A stretch of 19,709 bases of DNA from Propionibacteriaceae bacterium (GCA_905372155.1 CAJPNZ010000054.1:1-19709); one strand, 5' to 3'; shown: positions 7,980-14,471, numbered from the stretch's first letter. The notes: generated by a model from the letters alone, not told the origin. Made by a program: numbers and translations.

Positions 7980-8043
7980 CGCGTGATCAATGGGAGCAAC
8001 AATTGCGGAATCAACCATTTGGGAGGGTTCCTAGGATGGAGGT

Positions 8044-8523
8044 ATGGGCACCTCCGACGACTACACCACGCTCACCGTGAGGTCGGACTGCATCGATTCC
8101 GATGGACGTTTCCGAACCGACTTCACCGGGCGGGGCAGGAACATCTCCCCCAAGCTGCGCCTCGACGGCCTCGACCCGAGCACCCGCACCCTGGCGGTGA
8201 CGCTCGAGGACCTGACCCATCCCCTGTTCGGCTCCATGGCCCACTGGGTCGCATGGAACATCCCTCCCGGGGATTCGATACCGGCCGCCATCCCACCGGG
8301 TCGCGTCAATCCCTCGACGGGGATCGTCCAGGGAACTGCCTACGGGTGGCACAGGTACCGTGGCCCGAAACCTCCCCGGGGCATGACACACACCTACCGG
8401 TTCACCGTCCACGCGCTCGACTGCAACCTGACGATCCCCTCCAGAACCTGCCTGGCGGGTTTCAAACGCGCGATCGAGGGGCACGTCCTGCAGTGGGCCG
8501 TGCTCGAAGGAATCTACGAATAA
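8044..8523 (+). CDS. YbhB/YbcL family PEBP-like protein
   Basis: This 159-residue cytosolic protein belongs to the phosphatidylethanolamine-binding protein / Raf-kinase-inhibitor-like family. Its hallmarks are in order: 'ISPKL' (34-38), 'LEDLTHPLFGSMAHWVAWNIP' in place of the usual D-x-DAP...HWVVWNIP (55-74, with H67/W68 of the ligand pocket), and 'GPKPPRGMTHTYRFTVHALD' (107-126). The usual DAP is replaced by LTHP, a departure in the anion-binding site. The ATG at 8044 has AGGA 7 bases upstream. The family's bacterial function is not settled. The gene stands alone between a terminator and a convergent operon. Confidence 0.9.
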   Translation: MGTSDDYTTLTVRSDCIDSDGRFRTDFTGRGRNISPKLRLDGLDPSTRTLAVTLEDLTHPLFGSMAHWVAWNIPPGDSIPAAIPPGRVNPSTGIVQGTAYGWHRYRGPKPPRGMTHTYRFTVHALDCNLTIPSRTCLAGFKRAIEGHVLQWAVLEGIYE

Positions 8524-8530
8524 CCGCAAA

Positions 8531-8549
8531 CGCCCCCAGCTCGTGGGCG
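8531..8549 (-). terminator. weak hairpin at the end of the second precursor operon
   Basis: Read on the minus strand, CGCCC pairs with GGGCG around a 9-base loop, and the sequence continues with TTTG. It lies between the convergent PEBP gene and the membrane-protein gene ending at 8597. The stem is short and the T run brief, so function is uncertain. Confidence 0.35.
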
Positions 8550-8596
8550 GAGCGGCCACGCCTTGTTGGCAGGTTTTCCGTCGGGGGTACGGACGG

Positions 8597-9061
8597 TCAC
8601 GAACCGTTTTCCGCGGCGGCTTCTCGTGCCGGTTTTTCGTTGTCTCTCGGAGAGTGCTTCTCCAACCAGTCGAGCAGGAACTCCATGAGGACGAGAGCGA
8701 TCAGGCTGGCCGTCAGCGCCGCGAGGAGACTTTGGAAGAACGTTGTGAACAACCATGCGACCGCGAGCCATATGAGGAGGTCCTCGAAGACGTCGTCGAT
8801 TCTTCGGAAAATTCCTGTGACGAGAAGAGCGGTCAGGAACGCGTCGATGACCGTGGTGATGACCCAGAAAGCAGGAAACATCCACAGGAGGTTGAGCCAG
8901 AGCCATGGATCGTGGCTCCGCAGCTCACCGACGCCCGGGATGAGGGCGACGCTCACCACGCCCACAGCCATCGGTACGGCGGCAACAGCGCTGATAGCTG
9001 CAAGGAGCCAGAAGATGATGATCGCACCCCAGAAAGTGACGGGCTGATCCTTCGACGCCAC
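8597..9061 (-). CDS. polytopic membrane protein, tandem paralogue of 9147-9617
   Basis: This 154-residue protein starts at GTG (9061-9059), placed by GGAGGG about 9 bases upstream and by the match to its neighbour. 'ASKDQPVTFWGAII' here aligns with 'SSKDQPVTFWGAII' in the product of 9147-9617. A longer frame begins at 9199, but its extra 46 residues look non-coding. Four hydrophobic stretches are visible, with the shared motif 'VALIPGVGE' and 'PW' after helix 2 and the shared end 'WLEKHSPRD' before a charged tail. No known domain is recognised. Being a duplicate placed directly behind a secreted-precursor gene, it may be an immunity or accessory membrane protein. Confidence 0.8.
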   Translation of the reverse strand: MASKDQPVTFWGAIIIFWLLAAISAVAAVPMAVGVVSVALIPGVGELRSHDPWLWLNLLWMFPAFWVITTVIDAFLTALLVTGIFRRIDDVFEDLLIWLAVAWLFTTFFQSLLAALTASLIALVLMEFLLDWLEKHSPRDNEKPAREAAAENGS

Positions 9062-9146
9062 GATCCCACTCCCTCCGATCACACGTTCAAAAAAGCAATG
9101 GCAGGCTCGGCACATCGACGACCGACCACCGCCTCCCCGGACACGA

Positions 9147-9617
9147 TCACTCCGACACCCCCTCCTTGCCGACTTCATCATCACCGGGGTCGTCCTCATC
9201 CTTCGGGGCGTGTTTCTCCAGCCACGTCACAAAGGGCTTCATGGTGACGGCTGATATCAGACCGGCCAGCAAAGCCCCCAAGGGATCGCGAAAAAAGACG
9301 GTGAAAAACCACGAGATCAAGAGCCACGCAAGAACGTTCCCGAGCAGTTCTCCAACCTTCTTCGACCTTCCCGTAGCGAAGAGATGGTTCAGGACAGGAT
9401 CAACGACTATGCTGAGCCCCCAAACAGCTGGATACATCCACAGGAAATGAAGAAGAAGCCACGGGTTGAGGCTCCGGAATTCTCCAACCCCCGGAATGAG
9501 AGCGACGATCGCGACCCCCACCATCATGGGGATGGTGGAGACGATGATGGCGGCGACGAGGAGCCAGAACATGATGATCGCACCCCAGAAGGTGACGGGC
9601 TGATCCTTCGAGCTCAT
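9147..9617 (-). CDS. polytopic membrane protein next to the secreted precursor
   Basis: The 156-residue protein starts at ATG (9617-9615), with a GAGAGGGG ribosome site about 7 bases upstream and only 17 bases after the precursor stop. It has four hydrophobic segments (about 8-38, 51-70, 92-108, 113-125) and an acidic tail rich in Asp/Glu. Near-identity to the downstream gene over the first 14 residues and at 'ALIPGVGE(F/L)RS' and 'WLEKH' shows a tandem duplication. The second copy has diverged mostly in helices 2-4. The function is unknown; operon position suggests it protects against, or helps process or export, the upstream secreted product. Confidence 0.8.
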   Translation of the reverse strand: MSSKDQPVTFWGAIIMFWLLVAAIIVSTIPMMVGVAIVALIPGVGEFRSLNPWLLLHFLWMYPAVWGLSIVVDPVLNHLFATGRSKKVGELLGNVLAWLLISWFFTVFFRDPLGALLAGLISAVTMKPFVTWLEKHAPKDEDDPGDDEVGKEGVSE

Positions 9618-9634
9618 GTTCTGGCCCCTCTCGT

Positions 9635-10147
9635 TCAGGCGAACGTCACGAACCACCGCGCGATTTCGATGGCCACATCCGCCGGGATGCCGTTCTGTGT
9701 AAGGAAGGTTGCGATACCCAGCTCGGTCGTGGCTTCAATGGAGTCTATCAAGCCATAGATCTTGTCCGCCCAAGAACGAATAGTCTTTGGCAAAAAAATA
9801 CGCCCATGCTTCAAGGCCACTTTGGCCAGTTTCTTGGCGATAGTGAAGATGGACTCCTGCCCATTGCCAGCCACGCCACCTCGCTGGGCGACCTTGCGGG
9901 CAGCCTGAGCACCTTCTCGATCGCCTGCCGCTTCCGCTTGGCGCGCGATGGTTTCCCAGTCGGTGGCGCTGATGTCCCCGGCGGTCCGTGTACCGTTCTG
10001 GTCGTTCGTGAGGACCGCGGGCGAGCCGCTCGTGGTCGCGGATGCCTGCTGCACTCCGAGGCCGACCCCGCCGAGCAGGATCGTCCCTGCCAGCGACGTC
10101 ACGGCTGCTCTCTTCACGCGAGAGCGGAACGTGGATGTCAGTGTCAT
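9635..10147 (-). CDS. secreted small protein with cationic amphipathic C-terminal half, candidate antimicrobial precursor
   Basis: The ATG at 10147-10145 is chosen because GAGGAG lies 5 bases upstream and a signal peptide follows at once (FRSRVKRAAV, hydrophobic LAGTILLGGVGLGV, probable cut after ASA at residue 37). The 170-residue product has no cysteine. Residues 38-97 are polar (Asp/Gln/Gly/Arg-rich). Residues 99-170 form apparent amphipathic helices: a lysine-rich stretch 'FTIAKKLAKVALKHGRIF', then 'SWADKIYGLIDSI', then a hydrophobic end 'ADVAIEIARWFVTFA' after a Gly-Ile-Pro turn. A polar propiece plus a cationic hydrophobic C-terminus fits a precursor cleaved outside the cell. It heads an operon with two paralogous membrane proteins and diverges from a response regulator. 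No named family is certain. Confidence 0.75.
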   Translation of the reverse strand: MTLTSTFRSRVKRAAVTSLAGTILLGGVGLGVQQASATTSGSPAVLTNDQNGTRTAGDISATDWETIARQAEAAGDREGAQAARKVAQRGGVAGNGQESIFTIAKKLAKVALKHGRIFLPKTIRSWADKIYGLIDSIEATTELGIATFLTQNGIPADVAIEIARWFVTFA

Positions 10148-10226
10148 GTCAACTCCTCTGCGATGACTGGTTGATTCCGGGACGGGAAACAGCCTTCCAA
10201 CACCACACGACGAGGCGCAACGGTCA

Positions 10227-10237
10227 ATCGGACCGAT
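10227..10237. promoter_or_regulatory. palindrome upstream of the second precursor operon
   Basis: ATCGG-A-CCGAT is a perfect 5-1-5 inverted repeat. It lies 80 bases upstream of the precursor start codon, in the region shared with the divergent response-regulator gene. It could be an operator, but a repeat this short may be chance. Confidence 0.25.
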
Positions 10238-10322
10238 CAGGCACCCAGATGGACCAACATGCGCCCAGAAGCGACCACATGGACTCCGCGATCCGTGATC
10301 GATGACCACCCGGGCAGCCCTG

Positions 10323-10343
10323 CTGTCCTTCTGGACAGTTTTT
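10323..10343 (+). terminator. hairpin plus T-run in the leader of the response-regulator gene
   Basis: CTGTCC and GGACAG pair perfectly around TTCT, directly followed by TTTTT. This is a textbook intrinsic terminator shape, yet no plus-strand gene lies immediately upstream. It may stop antisense or read-through transcription into the regulator, or act as an attenuator if the promoter lies before it. The GGACA core recurs in the palindrome at 10347-10369. Confidence 0.45.
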
Positions 10344-10346
10344 CAT

Positions 10347-10369
10347 CATGTTCCGGCGAACCGGACATG
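10347..10369. promoter_or_regulatory. inverted repeat before the response-regulator gene
   Basis: CATGTTCCGG-CGAA-CCGGACATG is an inverted repeat with 9 matching positions and one inserted T. It lies about 65 bases before the regulator start. Size and position suit a binding site for a dimeric regulator, possibly the divergent LuxR-type protein itself. Confidence 0.35.
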
Positions 10370-10433
10370 CCTGTCGTACGCTGAGAGGATCGAGCCAGCG
10401 CGAGTAGATGTGAGGAAGGGGTGCTCGGAGAGA

Positions 10434-11060
10434 ATGAACATCAGAGTTTTAGTGGTTGACGATGACCTGTTCGTGCGGCAGAGTCTCCAGAAAATGCTCT
10501 CGCGCACTCCGGGAATCAGCACGGCCGGATTCGCCGAGAACGGCACCCAGGCGCTTGAAATGTTTGCCTCCGAGGCGGTCGACCTGGTTCTCATGGATGT
10601 TCAGTTGCCGGGCATGGATGGTGTGAGCACCGCCGCCGAGATTCGTGCCCTGGATCCGAAGGCTCGCGTGTTGATGTTCAGCTCATACTGTGACCAGAGC
10701 ATCCTGCGAAAAGCGATCGGGGCGGGCGCCTCCGGATATATTCTCAAGGACGCGGAACCGGATACGCTGATCAGCGCCATCCGTGCGGCTGCTTCAGGAC
10801 TCCTCGTGTTCTCGGAGATCGTTCTCCAGATGCTCTTTGACAACCGTCCCGCCGGGCCGTCACAGGTCGACGAATTGACCCCGGGGGAGCAGGAGGCGCT
10901 GCATTTGCTGTCCCTGGGGAAATCCAATCGTGAGATCGCGGAGGCGTTGCACCTCTCGGAATCCTCGATCAAGGCGAGGCTCTCGTCCGCCGCTTCGAAA
11001 CTCGGCAGCTCTTCCCGCACGGGAACCGTTGCCCGCGCCAAGGATCTCGGAATTGTCTGA
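10434..11060 (+). CDS. LuxR/NarL-type response regulator without adjacent kinase
   Basis: The ATG at 10434 (GGAGA upstream) gives 208 residues and starts immediately with the receiver domain. The acidic pocket is 'DDD' (9-11), the phosphoacceptor is D55 in 'LVLMDVQLPGMDG', the switch serine is in 'MFSSYCD' (83/84), and K105 is in 'YILKDAEP'. A linker leads to a C-terminal GerE helix-turn-helix (about 144-205: 'LTPGEQEALHLLSLGKSNREIAEALHLSESSIKARLS'). The usual recognition-helix 'TVKxHvs' is here 'SIKARLS', as in some actinobacterial members. All phosphorylation residues are intact, so a kinase elsewhere probably activates it. It diverges from the secreted-precursor operon and is the best candidate regulator of that operon. 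Confidence 0.92.
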   Translation: MNIRVLVVDDDLFVRQSLQKMLSRTPGISTAGFAENGTQALEMFASEAVDLVLMDVQLPGMDGVSTAAEIRALDPKARVLMFSSYCDQSILRKAIGAGASGYILKDAEPDTLISAIRAAASGLLVFSEIVLQMLFDNRPAGPSQVDELTPGEQEALHLLSLGKSNREIAEALHLSESSIKARLSSAASKLGSSSRTGTVARAKDLGIV

Positions 11061-11148
11061 CCCACGGCACCCCTCCCATCATCCTCGCAGTGACACGCGG
11101 ACGGGCAACGGCGCGCACCGCAACACCGGCAGATTCGGCGCCAGCTCT

Positions 11149-11658
11149 GTGCTCAACAACGATGATTTCGTCATCCTGCCGCACGACCACCCAACGGTCG
11201 TCGGTTTTCGTGACCTCACCGACACCCACGGAGCGGAGATCCCGGGTATCGATCAGGAAACCCCATGGTCGGAAGCATCGCTTCTGGCAGCGGAACAGGC
11301 ATATGCACGGTTTTCGGACGCAGAGGCGGACCGGACGAGGGCGCTCCACGAGGCCTTTCTCGGTGAAGGCCTGGTGAGGCTGCACGGCGGAAGCTGGGTG
11401 AAGCTCAGAGCCCACACCAAGAGCGGTGAACCATCACATGGATACGGAATTCACCACGAAATCACCGATCACATCGACGTGGTCACGAGCCTCCCGTCGC
11501 TGGCACGACGTCTGGGCACAGGGTCACACTGGGCCGTGATCTACACGTCAACGGCCAAAATGCTGGACCTGGCCCTCAACTACAGCACTCTCACGGCACA
11601 GTCCTGGCGTCAAGCGGTGGAAATCGCCGCGCGCTCCGAAGACTTCAAGATCATCTGA
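11149..11658 (+). CDS. hypothetical soluble protein following the response regulator
   Basis: The frame ends at 11658 and encodes about 169 residues from GTG 11149. An alternative TTG start at 11053 has a better ribosome site (AAGGA, 8-base spacer), would overlap the regulator by 8 bases and adds 32 residues, but that extra part is His/Arg/Pro-rich and looks non-coding. The protein has no signal peptide or membrane span. It is rich in His, Glu and Arg, with a helical middle ('EASLLAAEQAYARFSDAEADR') and a C-terminal part 'SHWAVIYTSTAKMLDLALNY'. No domain is recognised. It is co-oriented with the regulator and may be co-transcribed. A short hairpin (CTCCCTGC/GCAGGGAG, 11665-11682) follows the stop but lacks a T-run. 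Confidence 0.6.
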   Translation: MLNNDDFVILPHDHPTVVGFRDLTDTHGAEIPGIDQETPWSEASLLAAEQAYARFSDAEADRTRALHEAFLGEGLVRLHGGSWVKLRAHTKSGEPSHGYGIHHEITDHIDVVTSLPSLARRLGTGSHWAVIYTSTAKMLDLALNYSTLTAQSWRQAVEIAARSEDFKII

Positions 11659-11860
11659 TCAACACTCCCTGCCCGCAGGGAGCACAATCGGGGAAAATCT
11701 CCGGAGCCGGCATCACGCGCCGAGGTGGCGCGTAGCCGCTGGCGGCCGGTTCTTGCATCACCCGTGGGACTCGCGGCGGCGCCAGTTCGCCTCGCCCACC
11801 CGTGGCGTAGAGCCGCCCTTCCGATCACCGCAACCGCCAGTATCGCCACCATGACACCGA

Positions 11861-12430
11861 GTGCTGGGACGAGGCGGCGTAGGCCGCGTCAACACCGCCG
11901 CCACCCAGCTCCCCGGCAACCAAAACACCCTCCAGGAGGAACTCCTGGAGGGCGGCACCCACATTCACTTGGGCGATGTTTCGTGTAAGTCGCTTGTGGT
12001 GGCCCTCACCGACACCCTCTCGAAACAATGGCAGCCGCTCCTCGATCTGGTCGCGAGCTTGCCGCCTGACTTTACCACCCGTGATGAGGGTTCCGCCGTG
12101 TCGCGTCTGCCTCATAGGGTCAAGTTCACTTCGCTTACCTTGGCTCAGCGCGCTGAGGTCGCTCGTCTCTACGCGATCGGCGTGTCGGTGCCGGACATCT
12201 GCGCGCGCTTCAACATCACGAAGAACACGGTCATCCGCCTTCGCAAGCAGGCTGGCGTTCCCCAACGGGAGCGCGGCCTCAATGAGCCGCAAGGCGACGA
12301 GGCCGAAGCGATGTACGCCTCCGGTAAGTCCCTCTTGACCATCGCCAAGCGCTTTGGCACCGGCGTCGGCGCTGTCCGGGGCTGCCTGCTACGGCGCGGG
12401 GTGAGGATGCGAAGGAGGAACGGGGCGTAG
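11861..12430 (+). CDS. protein with two helix-turn-helix motifs, mobile-element type
   Basis: The frame gives 189 residues from GTG 11861. The recognisable part is C-terminal: a resolvase-like helix-turn-helix (about 92-132, 'LTLAQRAEVARLYAIGVSVP' then 'DICARFNITKNTVIRLRKQ') followed by a second, weaker one (about 146-183, 'EAMYASGKSLLTIAKRFGTG'), ending in a basic tail. The N-terminal half is not recognised. GTG at 12098, preceded by GAGGG with a 7-base spacer, would give a 110-residue protein beginning 'SRLPHRVKFTSL' and could be the true start. Proteins of this shape are common in actinobacterial integrative elements and plasmids as DNA-binding accessory factors. It marks the left flank of the accessory region. 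Confidence 0.6.
   Translation: MLGRGGVGRVNTAATQLPGNQNTLQEELLEGGTHIHLGDVSCKSLVVALTDTLSKQWQPLLDLVASLPPDFTTRDEGSAVSRLPHRVKFTSLTLAQRAEVARLYAIGVSVPDICARFNITKNTVIRLRKQAGVPQRERGLNEPQGDEAEAMYASGKSLLTIAKRFGTGVGAVRGCLLRRGVRMRRRNGA
11928..11952. repeat. perfect 11-bp inverted repeat
   Basis: CCCTCCAGGAG and CTCCTGGAGGG flank GAA. The stem is perfect, with a 3-base loop, and is followed by GCGGC rather than a T-run. It lies inside the doubtful N-terminal part of the helix-turn-helix frame. This supports a later start for that gene and suggests a regulatory or recombination structure. Confidence 0.5.
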
Positions 12431-12447
12431 TGGGTCGCGCGAGGGCT

Positions 12448-12459
12448 ACAAGGCCTTGT
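12448..12459. promoter_or_regulatory. 12-bp perfect palindrome between the helix-turn-helix and amidase genes
   Basis: ACAAGGCCTTGT is a perfect dyad located 18 bases after the helix-turn-helix gene. It may be a dimer binding site, perhaps for the neighbouring DNA-binding protein. A chance palindrome is possible. Confidence 0.25.
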
Positions 12460-12648
12460 CAGAGCATTGTTTTTCCGATTCTCGCGGGCGGTCTGGCACT
12501 CAGGAATTTGGTTTAGATTTCATCTTTCTGGCTGCGATCTTAAAGTTCCCTAAGAAGATGGTCGTGTCGTCCCTTCGGCTGTCAAAAGTTAGCTATCATT
12601 GGTCTATTCAGGGCGACAGGGCCCCGATGAACCTCAAGGAGGCTCGAG

Positions 12649-13554
12649 ATGAGTGTTGCGAAGCGCTTCCTGGCCATGTTCATGGCCTTGGCCGCTTGCT
12701 TGGCAGCTGCGGTATGCATGGCGCCGAAGGCGGCAGCTGGCCAGCGATTCACGATCGCCTACACCGGTGGTATCGGGGTGTATCCGCGTTCTGGGCCAAG
12801 TATGAGCAGCCAGCGCGTCGGGGCGGCGCTGCCGGAGGGGTCGTCTGTGGAGGTGGCCTGTGAACTTGAAGGAGAGCTGGTCGACAACAACACCACGCCA
12901 GCTACCAAGATCTGGGAGCGTCTGAGCGATGGGACACACATTCCTAATGTCTACATCAACTCTGGCGCAGATGGATGGACGCCCGGAGTGCCGAGGTGTG
13001 ATGTTGAGGGCAAAACCCAGCAGAAGCTTAAGATTGGTAAATATAACCGTTTTGAAGCAGCTCGCGTTGCATTTAGAGACGCGTTCGACCCACATCTTTT
13101 GCTTGATGCAGATTGCACTCGATACCTTTCTGGTATTATGTGGGATCATGGCGGTCTTCCGCAAACTGATGAATGGACTAACTCATCTTCCGATAAGAGT
13201 AAGTGGGGTTCGCGATATCTTCTTCCGGGCTACACAAAGGCGGCTATCAACGCAAATGAGTTCACTCAATACATGAAGCGAAGCGGAATTGCCGAAGTCC
13301 AAGAGCTTGCATGGTCTGAGAAACCTGCTAATGCATGGCCTGGAGATATCATTGCCTATGATTGGGATAATGGCGCAGATGGCGTTATTGATCATTTGGC
13401 AATGATCACTGGAGGCACTAAGGATGGCCCATTTGTATCGCAACATAGTCCCGGTCAGCGCGACCGTTACTGGTCCTGGTCTATCGAGCAAAATGGCTGG
13501 ATTCAGGAGAAAATGCCAGGCGCCCGCGTCTACTTGATTCGGATCATCGTGTAG
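12649..13554 (+). CDS. secreted SH3-like plus Amidase_6 protein (cell-wall hydrolase-like)
   Basis: The ATG at 12649 is fixed by AAGGAGG with a 6-base spacer. The 301-residue protein has a signal peptide (SVAKRFLAM..., probable cut near residue 30, AAA-GQ). An SH3-like module follows (about 34-117: 'GVYPRSGP', 'VEVACELEGELV', 'WERLSDG'). The putative amidase domain (PF12671 type) covers about 130-301: nucleophile Cys156 in 'DADCTRYLSG' (family DCxNFVS), and His249 in 'PGDIIAYDWDNGADGVIDHL' (family GDVIxYDWxxDGxIDH). Such cysteine hydrolases are thought to cleave peptidoglycan peptide or amide bonds; this is known by analogy. The first 120 codons are GC-rich but the rest is clearly AT-richer than the window, suggesting a mosaic acquired by transfer. 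A membrane protein follows 16 bases downstream. Confidence 0.85.
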   Translation: MSVAKRFLAMFMALAACLAAAVCMAPKAAAGQRFTIAYTGGIGVYPRSGPSMSSQRVGAALPEGSSVEVACELEGELVDNNTTPATKIWERLSDGTHIPNVYINSGADGWTPGVPRCDVEGKTQQKLKIGKYNRFEAARVAFRDAFDPHLLLDADCTRYLSGIMWDHGGLPQTDEWTNSSSDKSKWGSRYLLPGYTKAAINANEFTQYMKRSGIAEVQELAWSEKPANAWPGDIIAYDWDNGADGVIDHLAMITGGTKDGPFVSQHSPGQRDRYWSWSIEQNGWIQEKMPGARVYLIRIIV

Positions 13555-13570
13555 TTTATACTCCTAATAC

Positions 13571-13969
13571 ATGATGTGGTTGATTCAAACTAGAATGAGC
13601 GCGATAGCGGAAAAGGTTGCTTTCTTTCCTGATTGGCTATTGCCGGTCAGCCAGACATCTGAGGGGTTGTCAATCTGGTTTGGCAGCTCCTCAGTTTATA
13701 TCAGACCTGTCCAATCTGTTATATTATTTGCTGCATTGCTAATTTTTGGGCTAGCTATTCCTATGCACTACGGAAAAGAGAGAAAGAGTAGTCCGGCATT
13801 GACTCTTTTGTCCTGGCTTGTTAGTGTGTTGATAGGAGCTGCTACTGTTGTGGCAAGCCTCGCCGTATATCGCAGTGATATTACTCTAGCGATACTGGTC
13901 GTCACTCTAGTCGTTTTGATTCCAGGAGGGGTTATTACTATAGCACGATATAAGCATCAATCTGGCTGA
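13571..13969 (+). CDS. AT-rich small membrane protein paired with the amidase
   Basis: The 132-residue product starts at ATG 13571 (alternatives 13574 and 13595). None has a good ribosome site, so the start is uncertain and translation may be coupled to the upstream gene, which ends 16 bases before. It has three clear hydrophobic segments ('SVILFAALLIFGLAIPM', 'LLSWLVSVLIGAATVVASLAV', 'LAILVVTLVVLIPGGVITIA') and a short basic tail. Base composition is markedly AT-rich with codons such as ata, aga and tta that are rare in the left half of the window. No family is recognised. It could protect the host from the secreted hydrolase, but that is only suggested by position. Confidence 0.65.
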   Translation: MMWLIQTRMSAIAEKVAFFPDWLLPVSQTSEGLSIWFGSSSVYIRPVQSVILFAALLIFGLAIPMHYGKERKSSPALTLLSWLVSVLIGAATVVASLAVYRSDITLAILVVTLVVLIPGGVITIARYKHQSG

Positions 13970-14073
13970 TCGCAGAGGTGGCTCAGCCCCACAACCATGC
14001 CCTCCAATAGTCTATCCCACTTCCACGAGACCCAACCGCATTTCTACAACATATAGCCGTTTATCTACGCTTG

Positions 14074-14316
14074 TCATTTCTTGTCATGGGTGCGGCCGGG
14101 CATCGGGCCGGAGATGAAGGCGAGTCGTTCTGTCAGGTCGCATGCGACTTGGATGTTGACGCCGGTGGTTTTGTGTTTGCCGGAGTGCAGTTCTGGCATG
14201 GTGCGCCATGACCAGGTCGGCAGTAGGGTGCCATCGACGATGAGTGGGTCGCTGAGGTCGAGGTCGTCTACCGTGGGGCGTAGATCTTGTAGGATCGATC
14301 CAAAGATGGGCGTCAA
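14074..14316 (-). pseudogene. IS5-type DDE transposase fragment
   Basis: The 80-codon frame matches the catalytic core of IS5-family (DDE_Tnp_4-like) transposases: first aspartate in 'LIVDGTLLPTWSWR', then 'SGKHKTTGVNIQVACDLTER', then the second aspartate in 'PMPGRTHD'. Right after this the frame runs into TGA within a small CTTGTCAT duplication. Upstream a stop lies two codons before the TTG start. The N-terminal DNA-binding part and the final catalytic Glu region are both missing, so it is inactive. No terminal inverted repeats of an intact element were found. Confidence 0.8.
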
Positions 14317-14412
14317 GGAGGCTTATGCACAGTCATCCCCAAGTCTTTCCCCGACTAGGGGTTTTGCCAACAGAGGCGCCGGCTATGAATAAGCTCCCTT
14401 AGAGTATATGTG

Positions 14413-14471
14413 AAGGCTCAACTTCAGATTGATTTTGCGGCTATTTTCAATAGTTCCGGAAGTAGAGCCTT
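14413..14471. repeat. 13-bp inverted repeat in AT-rich DNA next to the transfer module
   Basis: AAGGCTCAACTTC (14413-14425) and GAAGTAGAGCCTT (14459-14471) pair with one mismatch. Inside them a second short pair ATTGA/TCAAT (14428-14432, 14447-14451) extends the structure around a GC-rich tip (GCGGC). The 59-base structure lies about 80 bases beyond the end of the ArdA-like gene. It could be an origin of transfer or replication, a terminator for the transfer operon, or an IS end. Confidence 0.5.

Noticed and set aside
8593..8610. ACGGT-CACGA-ACCGT-TTT as plus-strand terminator of the PEBP gene
   Set aside because: The stem is only 5 bp and overlaps the coding end of the opposing gene; too weak to call.
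11715..11733. Hairpin ACGCGCC-GAGGT-GGCGCGT as terminator for the gene ending at 11658
   Set aside because: Perfect 7-bp stem but no following T-run; GC-rich hairpins of this size are frequent in such DNA.
11610..11852. Minus-strand frame starting with a hydrophobic stretch
   Set aside because: Only the first 15 residues look membrane-like; the rest is Arg/Ala/Gly noise, it has no ribosome site and it runs into the end of the gene at 11149-11658.
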